DNA of 64,000 bases, from positions 1 through 64,000 of the forward strand of contig JAGKWS010000006.1 of the NCBI GenBank assembly GCA_021151685.1, read 5' to 3'. Position 1 is the stretch's first letter, and each line of letters opens with the position of its first letter. The DNA comes from Chitinophagaceae bacterium (lineage in GTDB: Bacteria; Bacteroidota; Bacteroidia; Chitinophagales; Chitinophagaceae). The notes beneath the pieces are model-generated. The model was not told the origin of the DNA. It ran no database searches and saw only the letters and a program-made list of their open reading frames with translations. The translations under genes were made by a program, and so were the position numbers. Positions 1-10,200 of the stretch are shown in pieces.

Positions 1-83
1 GCGGTAGCCTGAGCGTGAGAAGCAGTAGCAAAACCGAAAGTAGCAACAGCGGCAATAGCGAGAGACTTGATGATGTTTTTCAT
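1..83 (-). CDS. Secreted protein, N-terminal fragment (signal peptide only)
   Basis: The reverse strand from 83 down to the window edge reads as an uninterrupted 27-codon start of a protein. It has a classic Sec signal peptide: a basic N-terminus (MKNIIK), an alanine-rich hydrophobic core (LAIAAVATFGFATA) and a signal peptidase I site A-H-A before a glutamine. The mature protein lies outside the window, so its function cannot be given. It is transcribed divergently from the DUF1801 gene. The start is the only ATG in frame. Confidence 0.6.
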   Translation of the reverse strand, partial: MKNIIKSLAIAAVATFGFATASHAQAT

Positions 84-325
84 TGTAGTTCGTTTTGTAT
101 GTTTTTGTTAGTTGTTTGCTTGTTTGTTGCAAAGTATAATACCAACTACGTGCCAAAAATGCAATGCATTGATTATCAATGTATATTGTTTTGGCATGGG
201 GATGGAAACGTCTATGATGTGGAAGTGAATTCCGAAATGCGGACAAGTTGATGTTTGCTGACTAACTTTTTTATTCCGATTATGTATCTTGTACATTTGA
301 GCAACACAGCTTTCGGTTATTGTAT

Positions 326-751
326 ATGGCAGAGAAAAAGAGCAAACTTGCAGAAAACAAGACAAAACCTACTACCGACAGTGTAGAAGCGTATATAGCA
401 CAAATAACACCTGAACAAAAACGAGCAGACAGTCTTGTACTGCTGCACATGATGACGCAGGCCAGTGGGTTGAAGCCCACGCTATGGAGCAATGGCTATA
501 TAGGGTTTGGCATGCGCAGGCACAAAAGCGAAACTACCGGCAGGGAAGCCGACTGGATGTGTATTGGTTTTGCCCCGCGCAAAACCAACTTCTCGGTATA
601 TTTTGGTAGTTATATTGACAACCATACCGATGCCCTGCAACAGTTGGGAAAACACAAAACGGGTTTAGGGTGTCTGTACATCAACAAACTGGCCGATGTG
701 CGGCTGGACGTGCTGCAACAGATGATAGAAGAAGGGTGTAAGTTATTGTGA
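326..751 (+). CDS. DUF1801 (YdhG-like) family protein
   Basis: A 141-residue soluble protein with no signal peptide or membrane segment. The pattern EAYIAQITPEQKRADSLVLL, then a W-S-N-G-Y-I-G-F-G block and a F-S-V-Y-F-G-S-Y block, matches the DUF1801/YdhG fold seen in many Bacteroidota cytoplasmic proteins. The biochemical role of this family is not established. I chose the ATG at 326 over the in-frame TTG six bases upstream. A TACATTTG -7-like box lies at 292-299. The product is expected to be a small cytosolic protein. Confidence 0.8.
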   Translation: MAEKKSKLAENKTKPTTDSVEAYIAQITPEQKRADSLVLLHMMTQASGLKPTLWSNGYIGFGMRRHKSETTGREADWMCIGFAPRKTNFSVYFGSYIDNHTDALQQLGKHKTGLGCLYINKLADVRLDVLQQMIEEGCKLL

Positions 752-793
752 CATTCTCCCTAAGTTGCTGTAAACACCTTGCAGATATAACTG

Positions 794-2437
794 GTGTATA
801 GCCAACCCGTGCAGTGGCCCGGTTTTGATGGCACGGCTCAATGCGAGTGGCTATGTGGCGTTTTGCTGGTTTGGATGTCTGTTTTGTGTATTGGGTGTTG
901 CGGGGAGTCGGCTCGTTTTGATATTGTATGGACACAGGTATTTGTAGCGAGTGTACTGTTTGCCGGGTGTAATGTGCTTTTCTGTATCTTCATGGGTTTT
1001 AACGGCGTAGGTATTACGGACTTGTTTTTGCGTAAGGGAGTAAACATAGCGATAGGTGTGTTGCTGGCATGGCTGCTGGTGGCTTCGTGCCGGCCGGGCA
1101 ACGAGACCAGTACTGCGTTGCTACCTGTACGTAGCGGCAATATGTATGGCTACATCAGCCGCAAGGGGCGCACGGTGCTATACCCACAATATAGCAGAGC
1201 TGGTTGTTTTTCGGGCGGGGTGGCTGTGGTGGCTACCGGGCCCGACCGCAAGTGGGGCTATATAGACCAGGCGGGACATTATGTAATAAAGCCCGAGTAT
1301 GTGTATGCTACGTCGTTTAGAGATGGTATAGCCTTTGTGGTAAAGGAAGGCGGCGTGCCGGCTGCTATAGATAAAAACGGGGTAGTACAATTTGAACTGC
1401 CCGATGTGCAGAGTGTAGAGACCTATAGCGATGGTATGGCCGCCTACAGTGTGCTGGGCCGTACAGGCGAGTTGTGGGGCTTTTTGGGTAAAAACGGGGT
1501 GTCAGAGATATTGCCGCAATACAATGCAGTCGGTTATTTTTCGGAAGGGGTGTGCGCCGTTATGAACAGTAACGGTGCGTGGGGCTACATAAACCGGAAT
1601 GCCGAAGAAGTTGTGGAGTTTCTGTACGACAACGCGCATCCATATACCAACGGTATGGCAAAAATAATGCTGCGTGGCCGCTGGGGGGTAATAGATCGTA
1701 AAGGGAGGTCGGTTGTGCCACCCCGCTACAACGATATAGACCCCGATGGCGATCTGTTTCTGGTGAAAAAAGGCACACTATGGGGATGGATAGACAAGCA
1801 AGAAAAGGAAGTGATATCAGCACAGTTTACAGATGCGTACCCCTTCAGAGGGGGAAAGCTGGCCGCTGTGAAGAAGGGTAAAAAGTGGGGGTTCATAGAT
1901 CGTAAGGGCAACTTTGTACTGGTACCTGCCTACGATTTTGCCTTTGGCTTCGAGAATGGGCTGGCGGCGGTGCAACGCAACAATAAGTATGGTTTTATAG
2001 ACGAGACTGGTTTTTTTGTAATACCCCCCGACTATGACCAGATACCGCTGGACTACTACATAAGGTACTTTGCCAATACTACTGCCTTTTACGGAGCCAA
2101 AACCGATGTGAACATGCCTGTGAATGTGGCCTATAAATGGCTTACTGGCTTTTATCATCAGGACTATTATGAGGCCAACCGCTACGCCAGCGGCAATACC
2201 CGTATGCTGATAGAGCAATTTGCGACTATGAGCGACATGATATCGGACTCGTCGCGGATGCGGATGATGGGCCTGATGATAGGTATAAAAGATTGCCGCC
2301 AGAGTGGCGACCGGGCTATAGTTACGTATACAATGTCGGACAACAGGGGCAAGGACCAGCTGTTGTTTTTGGTGCGCCGCAACAATAAGTGGTTGGTAGA
2401 GTTTGAAGGTGGCGAGCCAACCTATGACGGGGAATAG
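794..2437 (+). CDS. WG-repeat envelope protein
   Basis: The protein carries about eight to nine WG (KWG) repeats, each of the form W-G-[YFWV]-I-D-x-x-G, between roughly residues 115 and 420; examples are WGYIDQAG, WGVIDRKG, WGWIDKQE and WGFIDRKG. A C-terminal segment of about 110 residues resembles the NTF2-like/DUF4878 type. WG repeats form beta structures in exported proteins, often without known enzymatic activity. The start is uncertain. The GTG at 794 gives three N-terminal membrane segments. An ATG at 992 would give a lipoprotein signal ending LVASC at about residue 34, fitting an outer-membrane lipoprotein. Either way the repeats face out of the cytoplasm. Confidence 0.82.
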   Translation: MYSQPVQWPGFDGTAQCEWLCGVLLVWMSVLCIGCCGESARFDIVWTQVFVASVLFAGCNVLFCIFMGFNGVGITDLFLRKGVNIAIGVLLAWLLVASCRPGNETSTALLPVRSGNMYGYISRKGRTVLYPQYSRAGCFSGGVAVVATGPDRKWGYIDQAGHYVIKPEYVYATSFRDGIAFVVKEGGVPAAIDKNGVVQFELPDVQSVETYSDGMAAYSVLGRTGELWGFLGKNGVSEILPQYNAVGYFSEGVCAVMNSNGAWGYINRNAEEVVEFLYDNAHPYTNGMAKIMLRGRWGVIDRKGRSVVPPRYNDIDPDGDLFLVKKGTLWGWIDKQEKEVISAQFTDAYPFRGGKLAAVKKGKKWGFIDRKGNFVLVPAYDFAFGFENGLAAVQRNNKYGFIDETGFFVIPPDYDQIPLDYYIRYFANTTAFYGAKTDVNMPVNVAYKWLTGFYHQDYYEANRYASGNTRMLIEQFATMSDMISDSSRMRMMGLMIGIKDCRQSGDRAIVTYTMSDNRGKDQLLFLVRRNNKWLVEFEGGEPTYDGE

Positions 2438-2603
2438 ACTGTCTTTACAAGCAGATTTTGCGTTTTTCTAACATTTGATGCGCAGGCAACGCCCGTAGAA
2501 GACTGCGTGTTGCTACCTCCCTGTCTGTGTTTTCTTTTTAGGTTTACGATAAAAATATATACTTATTTCGGAAGATGTTTTTAACTTTAGACAGACACAC
2601 CAT

Positions 2604-5600
2604 ATGTTATATATGCGCCAATTGCTTGTTTTTCTGCTTATTTGGTTGCTGCCCATAGGGGCAGGAGCAGTAACTGCTTCATTTACAGTAGATTTTGCAT
2701 CGGGCTGCGCCCCGCATGTGGTGCATTTTACCAACACATCTACCGGTGCTACCAGCTACTCGTGGAATTTGGGCAATAGTACGGTTACGTCGCTCACCAA
2801 TCCATCTACCAGTTATCTGGCACCTGGTACGTACACGGTTACACTTACGGCCACAGGTGGTGGTGCTACCAGTACCTATTCTACGGTCATAACGGTGCAT
2901 CCCTTGCCTACGGTCAGTTTTTTTGCCAGTGCTACTATGATATGTCCCGGTGCGCCTATTAGCTTCACCAGTACCAGCACCCCCGGCGTGCCCGGCCCTA
3001 TGACCTATTTGTGGAACTTTGGCGATGGCACAACATCTACCGCCACGGCACCGGTACATGCCTACAATACATCGGGCACGTACAATGTTACGCTGGCCGT
3101 TACCAATAGTCAGGGGTGCGTAAAGACATATACCATGCCAGCCTATATTACTGTGTTTCCCAAGCCGGTGGCCAGTTTTGTAGGTAGTCCGCTGGTTATC
3201 TGCAATCCGCCGGGTACAGTTACCTTCACCAGCTTGTCTACCGGTACGGCACCACTTACCCATTTCTGGACGTTTGGCCCCGGTAGTACATCGGGTGTCT
3301 CGCCGGCCACTTTCACTTATTCGGCACCGGGCAGCTATGCTGTAAGGCTGTCGGTAACCGATGGCAATGGTTGTAAGGATAGTGTTACCATGCCATCTTA
3401 TGTGTATGTTGGTGCACTCAATGCTTCTTTTACCGGCCCTGCTACGGGTTGTGTGGGCACACCGGTAACCTTTAGCAATACCAGCACGCCTCATGGTACC
3501 CGTACATGGACCTATGGCGATGGCAGCCCGGCAGATACTTCGTTTAACGGTACGCATATATATGCCGGTACAGGTACCTACACGGTAACGCTTACCGTAA
3601 ACAATGGCCCTTGTACCAGTGTTTTTACCCGTACTATCATCATCAATCCGCTACCTACAGGGTCATTCACCATTGCACCTGCCGAGCCTTGCCCGGCACC
3701 TGTTACAATCAATTATACAGGTACAGCACCGGCTGGCAGCACAATAATGTGGTTGTACGAGGGTGGGGCAACCGGTACCGGGGCTACGGGTAGCCATACC
3801 TATGGTACCAATGGGGTAAAGACCGTAAAGATGGTGATAACCGATGTAAATGGGTGCCGCGATACGGTGGTGAAAAAAGATACCATATACGGAATACAGT
3901 TTATTGCCAATGCCGTGCCCAAGGAGGGGTGTGTGCCGCTCACAGTCAACTTCAATACTATTGCCCTCACTTATGAGCCCGATACCATGTCGCATCCCTA
4001 TCCGTATGCATTTACGGGCTATACATGGAACTATGGCGATGGCTCGGCCACAACTACCGGTCCTACACCGGTACATACATTTACCGCTGTGGGTACCTAT
4101 GTGGTATCTGTGACGGCCACCACGGCCAATGGGTGTACATTTACCGACTCGGTAATAGTGCGGGTAGGTGCGCCACCAGTAGTAACCTTTACGGCCACGC
4201 CAGCCCACATATGTTATGGCGATGTGGTGACGTTTGCTGCAACTGTTATATCTGGTCCGGTAACGGAGTATTGGTGGTATTTTGGCGAGGGTACGGCTAC
4301 ATCGGTCACACCCACTATAAGCCACCAGTATATATTGCCGGGTACCTTTACCGTAACGGTGATACCCGTGTATAATGGCTGTCCCGGCCCACCGTACGTA
4401 AGCCCCATTACCATCCTGGTCGATTCGCCAAAGGCTATTATCCATCTGGAGTATGTATGTAGCCCGATAACCCGTGTTGTGTTTGGCGACAGCTCGCTGG
4501 GCGATGATACCCATTTATGGCTCTTTGGAGATGGTACCACCTCTACACTCGATAACCCCATTCACGACTATCCCTCTGTTGGTAGCTATACCGTTACCCT
4601 GGCCACCTACAATGCTACCAGCGGTTGCCGAGATACTGCCTATGCGGTTGTGAACCTGAGCGACCCGGTAGTAGACTTTAGTGCCGATGATACCACACTA
4701 TGCGAGGGAGGCATAGCCCTCTTTACAGCCCATGCAACGGGGGGTACAATATCAGACCCGTGGTGGTATATAAACGGCATAACCCATGGTTGGCAGAGTG
4801 GCATGTCTCAGGCCGATACCTTCGCCAGTGCCGGCCTGTATACGGTTATGTTTACGTATGTGAACCCGCGTGGCTGCAGAGATACGGTAACAAAGGTCAA
4901 CTATATAATAGTAGGCAAGCCACTGGGCAATTTTACAGTATCGCCCCCCAGTGGCTGTGCGCCCCTTACCGTTACTTTTACCGACATTAGTACCGATGTG
5001 CCGGGCCTGTTTATGACTGGCTTTACATGGAGCTTTGGAGATGGCACCGGTGCTACAGTAACCACGCCTGTTACTACCCATACCTATACCGGGGCAGGCA
5101 CCTACAATGTAACCGAATATGTAACCGACAACATAGGCTGTCGCGATACCACGGTACGGCCTGCTGCCGTAACCGTATACCGGCCACATGCGGTATTTAG
5201 TGCCAGCGATACGCATCCCTGCAAGTACGAGTCTATCACCTTTACCAGCAGTAGCACTGGTGTGGTAGGGTGGTTTTGGCTGTTTGGCGATGGTGGTACT
5301 GCAACCGGGGCTACTACTACACACGCCTATACGGCAGCAGGTAACTACACGGTGCGGCTGGTGGTAACCGATAGCCATGGCTGTACCGATACAGCTACTT
5401 ATGCAAACTACATAAATATTACACAGCCTGTAGCGGCATTCAACCCAAGCGATACCTTTTCGGTATGTGCGCCACTTACAGTAAGTTTTGCCAATACTAC
5501 CGTAGGTGGTACCGCATGGAGCTGGGACTTTGGAGATGGCAATGTATCGGCATTGCACTCGCCAACCAATGTGTACATACCCCCCGGTTTGTACACAGTG

Positions 5601-7148
5601 CGGCTGATAGCCAGTGATGCATGGGGCTGTGCCGATACGGCCAGCCGTACCATTAATATATATGGTTATGCAGGATCGCTATCGTACACTCCACTATATG
5701 GATGTGCGCCGTTACAGGTACACTTTCATGCAGCCATCAGTAATGTGCCCCATATCATTTGGGATTTTGGCGATGGTACCACCAGTGTACTATCGGCAGT
5801 AGATACGGCGGTACACACCTACACCATACCAGGTGCATTTGTACCCAAGCTGATACTGAGTGACAATACCGGTTGCCAGAACTCTACCATAGGGCCCGAT
5901 ACCATTAAGGTAGATCAGATAACGGCAAAATTTGATGTGGCACCTGCGGCCTGTTTGGGTAGTCCTTTCAATTTTGTAGACTCCAGTACGTGGTTTTGGA
6001 TGCCAGTAAATAGCTGGACATGGACATACAACGGTAATACCAGCACACTGTCGTCGCCGGGTTACCAGATAAATACGTTGGGTAGTTTTCCGGTTACACT
6101 TACGGTGTCTAATGCATGGGGCTGTACGGCAACGGTAAGCGGCGAGGTAGTGGTACACCCGCTACCTGTAGTAACCACCAGCCCCGATACCGTTGTGTGT
6201 GTGGGCGATCCTGCGACACTGATGGGCTTTGGGGCTGTGACCTACGAATGGGGCCCTACACCCACACTAAGCTGTGTGCAGTGCAACCCTACACAGGCTA
6301 CACCACCGGTGCCCACTACCTATACGGTAATAGGCACCGATGCTTGGGGCTGTAAGGATACGGCCGATGTGCAGGTGAAATTGCGCACGCATACCATTGC
6401 CAATGCATGGGGCGATACCACTATTTGTTTTGGCACTACCGTACCAGTATTTGATACAGGGGGGCATAGGTATACGTGGTTACCACCGGGTGGGCTTAAT
6501 AATAGTACCATCTGGAACCCTCTGGCCTCGCCAGGGTCTACGGTGACATATACCGTAATAGCCCAACTGGGTGGTTGTATACCAGACACCGACTATGTGA
6601 AGGTAACCGTGAACCCACAACCGCTGGTAGATGCTGGTGCCGATGTGGAGGTGCTGACCGGAACATCGGTACGGCTGAATGCTACCGGGCTGGGAGTAGT
6701 GGCGTTTCAGTGGATGCCTCCAACAGGATTGTCTTGTGCCGATTGTCAGTCGCCGGAGGCAACCGTAGGTACTACTACTACTTATGTGGTGGCGGGTATA
6801 TCGGCCCAGGGCTGCCGCGACTATGATACTGTGACGGTGAATATTTTCTGCAATAGCCAGCAGGTGTTTCTGCCCAATACATTTACCCCCAATGGCGATG
6901 GGAAAAACGATGTGTTTTACCCTCGTGGGGCTGGCGTTAGTCTCATCAAATCTTTCAGGGTATATAACCGATGGGGCGAGTTGTTGTTTGAAAGAGTGAA
7001 CATAGAGCCGAATGATGAAACCAATGCATGGGATGGTAGCTACAAGGGAGATTATCCAAGATCTGATGTTTTTGTATATGTGGTTGAGGCTATTTGCAGT
7101 ACAGGGCAACCCATACTGATAAAGGGTGATGTTACAATTGTAAGATAA
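2604..7148 (+). CDS. Giant PKD-repeat surface protein with type IX sorting domain (type B), copy 1
   Basis: A 1514-residue secreted protein. It has an N-terminal signal peptide (hydrophobic core LLVFLLIWLLPIGAGA), then about 14 PKD or PKD-like repeats of about 80-110 residues marked by W-x-F-G-D-G motifs (for example TYLWNFGDGTTS, GYTWNYGDGSAT, AWSWDFGDGNVS), then three Ig-like segments rich in paired cysteines. The C-terminus (FLPNTFTPNGDGKNDVFYPR, then YNRWGELLFER and WDGSYKG) is the gliding-motility-associated or CHU_C type B sorting domain that directs export by the type IX system. PKD arrays are common in adhesins and polymer-binding proteins; the ligand is unknown. An ATG at 2613 is an alternative start. 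It is co-linear with the next gene, implying tandem duplication. Confidence 0.93.
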   Translation: MLYMRQLLVFLLIWLLPIGAGAVTASFTVDFASGCAPHVVHFTNTSTGATSYSWNLGNSTVTSLTNPSTSYLAPGTYTVTLTATGGGATSTYSTVITVHPLPTVSFFASATMICPGAPISFTSTSTPGVPGPMTYLWNFGDGTTSTATAPVHAYNTSGTYNVTLAVTNSQGCVKTYTMPAYITVFPKPVASFVGSPLVICNPPGTVTFTSLSTGTAPLTHFWTFGPGSTSGVSPATFTYSAPGSYAVRLSVTDGNGCKDSVTMPSYVYVGALNASFTGPATGCVGTPVTFSNTSTPHGTRTWTYGDGSPADTSFNGTHIYAGTGTYTVTLTVNNGPCTSVFTRTIIINPLPTGSFTIAPAEPCPAPVTINYTGTAPAGSTIMWLYEGGATGTGATGSHTYGTNGVKTVKMVITDVNGCRDTVVKKDTIYGIQFIANAVPKEGCVPLTVNFNTIALTYEPDTMSHPYPYAFTGYTWNYGDGSATTTGPTPVHTFTAVGTYVVSVTATTANGCTFTDSVIVRVGAPPVVTFTATPAHICYGDVVTFAATVISGPVTEYWWYFGEGTATSVTPTISHQYILPGTFTVTVIPVYNGCPGPPYVSPITILVDSPKAIIHLEYVCSPITRVVFGDSSLGDDTHLWLFGDGTTSTLDNPIHDYPSVGSYTVTLATYNATSGCRDTAYAVVNLSDPVVDFSADDTTLCEGGIALFTAHATGGTISDPWWYINGITHGWQSGMSQADTFASAGLYTVMFTYVNPRGCRDTVTKVNYIIVGKPLGNFTVSPPSGCAPLTVTFTDISTDVPGLFMTGFTWSFGDGTGATVTTPVTTHTYTGAGTYNVTEYVTDNIGCRDTTVRPAAVTVYRPHAVFSASDTHPCKYESITFTSSSTGVVGWFWLFGDGGTATGATTTHAYTAAGNYTVRLVVTDSHGCTDTATYANYINITQPVAAFNPSDTFSVCAPLTVSFANTTVGGTAWSWDFGDGNVSALHSPTNVYIPPGLYTVRLIASDAWGCADTASRTINIYGYAGSLSYTPLYGCAPLQVHFHAAISNVPHIIWDFGDGTTSVLSAVDTAVHTYTIPGAFVPKLILSDNTGCQNSTIGPDTIKVDQITAKFDVAPAACLGSPFNFVDSSTWFWMPVNSWTWTYNGNTSTLSSPGYQINTLGSFPVTLTVSNAWGCTATVSGEVVVHPLPVVTTSPDTVVCVGDPATLMGFGAVTYEWGPTPTLSCVQCNPTQATPPVPTTYTVIGTDAWGCKDTADVQVKLRTHTIANAWGDTTICFGTTVPVFDTGGHRYTWLPPGGLNNSTIWNPLASPGSTVTYTVIAQLGGCIPDTDYVKVTVNPQPLVDAGADVEVLTGTSVRLNATGLGVVAFQWMPPTGLSCADCQSPEATVGTTTTYVVAGISAQGCRDYDTVTVNIFCNSQQVFLPNTFTPNGDGKNDVFYPRGAGVSLIKSFRVYNRWGELLFERVNIEPNDETNAWDGSYKGDYPRSDVFVYVVEAICSTGQPILIKGDVTIVR

Positions 7149-7291
7149 TCAATATGCAATAAATATATTTTTTTAACTGCGAATTTATTTTTTTTCAAAG
7201 CAAACCAAACCCACTGTATTTACGTCTATTTTTAACACAATATTATTACCTTCAATCACCATCTGATAAACCATTATATAATTTACACCAT

Positions 7292-10200
7292 ATGAGGCTT
7301 CTTAAACTATTCTTATTTCTGACGGCAGTACTGTGCCTCGGGAACAGAACAGAGGCTCAGGTTGTGGCCGGCTTTACAGCCAGTCCCACTTCTGGTTGTG
7401 CGCCACTGCTTGTTAATTTTACCAATACTACCACACCATCGGCAGGTACTACCTACTCGTGGGCTTTTGGCGGTTCCAGCTCATCGGTACTTACCAATCC
7501 GTCTACCAGCTTCACGGTGCCGGGTACGCATGTGGTAACGCTTACGGCTACCAATGGCAGCTCGGTAGGTACGTATACCATGGCTATTACGGTATACCCA
7601 CCACCCACGGTATCGTTTACGGCTACAGATACTACGGTTTGCCCTGGTACTACCATTGTTTTTACCAATACCAGTGTATCTGGGGTGCCGGGAGGCATGA
7701 CCTGTACGTGGAACTGGGGCGATGGCAGCCCGTTATCGACAGGAAGCCCTGCTACACATACTTATGGAGGGCCCGGCAGCTATACGGTAAGTCTTTTTGT
7801 TACCAATGCCCAGGGCTGTCAGGCATCGTTGGTAAAGACGGCACATATACAGGTGTACAACCCACCTGTGGCCTCATTTACCAGCCCCGGCGGTGCCTGT
7901 AACCCACCTGCTTCCATCACATTTACTTCTACTTCTACAGGGCCGCCCCCCATCAGTACTACCTGGACGTATGGCGATGGGTCGCCCTCGGGTACTGGTA
8001 CACCGGTAACGCATACATACGCTGCTACGGGTAGTTATCCGGTAACACTGGTAGTGGCAGATGGTAATGGCTGTATGGATACATTTGTGTCTACCGTCAA
8101 CATAGGTACCATTGCAGCGCAGTTTACCCGGCCAGATACCGCCTGTGTGTATCAGAATGTAACATTTACCAATACCAGTACCACTGTTTTTACCGGTGCT
8201 ACATGGAACTATGGCGACGGTAGCCCTACGGTGTCTTCCACCCACGGTTCGCATGCGTACTCTACACCGGGTACCTACAATGTAACACTTACCATTACCA
8301 ATGGCCCATGTAGCAACACCATAGTACGGCCTATAGTGATATTGGCGGGGCCATCGGTTTCTTTATCGGTAACGCCTCCCGATCCTTGTCCGGCACCGGC
8401 AACGGTTACCTATACGGGTGTGGGCCCGGCCGGGTTGTTGTATAACTGGACATTTACGCCCCCCGGCAGTGGCGGTGGCAGTGGTACGGGTAGCCCCATT
8501 ACCATTACCTACCCCACAAACGGGGTAAAAACCCTAACGGTAATAGTAACCGACCCCAATACGGGTTGTAGAGATACTTTGAGTGGCGGCATTACTATTT
8601 ATGACATAGTTTTTGATGCTATTGCATCGCCCAACGAGGGTTGTGTGCCATTGACGGTCAATTTTTCTACTACACTGCAAACTACTATACCGGGGCCGGG
8701 TTATGCCCCCTATCCGTATGGGCCACTTTCTGGTTTTGTATGGAATTTTGGCGATGGCTCGCCAACCAGTACTTCGGCTACACCCACACACGTCTACACG
8801 GCCGAGGGGATTTACACCGCCACTGTAACAGCGGTAACGGCCAATGGATGCCCGGTAACAGATGTGGTTGAAATACGCGTAGGCCGTCCGCCACAGGTTA
8901 GTTACACGGCTACGCCACGCCATATATGCTACAGTAGCCACATACCAGTGGTGTTTCAGCCATCGGTAGTGGTTGGTCCTGTAGACCGTTATGAATGGGT
9001 GTTTGGCGATGGCTCGGGTACTACCATCTACGACACATCGTGGACCCCCAACCCCGTGCCACACGTGTATGTACTGCCCGGTGTGTTCTTTACGCCCATT
9101 GTTACTCCCTACTATCGTGGTTGCCCCGGCATACCGTTCTCTATTACCGATTACATTCGTATAGACTCGCCAAAAGCTATCATAGACTTTGCATACAGTT
9201 GTACCCCCAAAAACAAGGTGGTGTTTACCAACAACTCTATGGGGGATGATACGCATCTGTGGATTTTCCCCGGCGGGGTAACAAGTACGGTAGAGAACCC
9301 TACTTATTACTTCCCGACGTATGGTACGCATACGGTAGCCCTTACCACCCACAATGTGGCCAGTGGTTGCCGCGATACGGCAGTTGTGAGCATATACATA
9401 GACAGCCTGATACCCAACTTTACCGCAGACCGTACGGCCATATGCCGTGGCGAGTCGGTAACATTTACCGCTGCAGTTACGGGTGGCGGTGTGTTGCAAT
9501 ATCGCTGGTTTGACAATGGCGTAGAGTTTGCCCTGCCCGGCCCTGCCTCCTCAATAGAAACACGTACGTTTACCACTACCGGCTACCACACCATCAGGCT
9601 ACTGGTACGCAATGTGCGTGGTTGCTGGGATACGGTTACCTACAACAACTATATATTGGTATCGGCACCTAATGTGGGCTTTACCGTATCTCCGGCATCG
9701 GGTTGTGCCCCACTTACGGTTACGTTTACAAGTACCAGCACACCGGCAACGGGTAGTTCGCTGGCCAGTTATACATGGCGGTATGGCGATGGGTTCTCTG
9801 GTACGGGTGCGCCATCGGTACACACCTATACGGCTGGTGGTACATACAGCGTTTGGCTGGTGGTGTCAGACAATCTTGGCTGTCGCGATTCGCTACAGCA
9901 GGTGGCTGCGGTAACCGTCTGGAAGCCGGTGGCATCGTTTTCGTGCTCCAATGTGCATCCGTGTATTGCATCGCCCACGTTGTTCACCAGTACATCTACA
10001 GGGTCTATAGCATCATACGTCTGGACGTTTGGCGATGGGTCGCCCACGGGGTCGGGGTCTTCGGTATCGCATGCGTACTCCAGTACGGGCACCTTCAATG
10101 TGAAATTGCAGATAACCGATACGCATGGCTGTACCGATGAGATTACCTATCCGTCTTACATTACTGTAACGAAACCTACGGCAGGCTTCAATATGAGCGA

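Noticed and set aside
2679..3557. Long open frames on the minus strand inside the PKD genes
   Set aside because: They are shadows of the repeat genes: rich in Arg, Cys, Gly and Tyr, with no family signature, and wholly inside a stronger gene.
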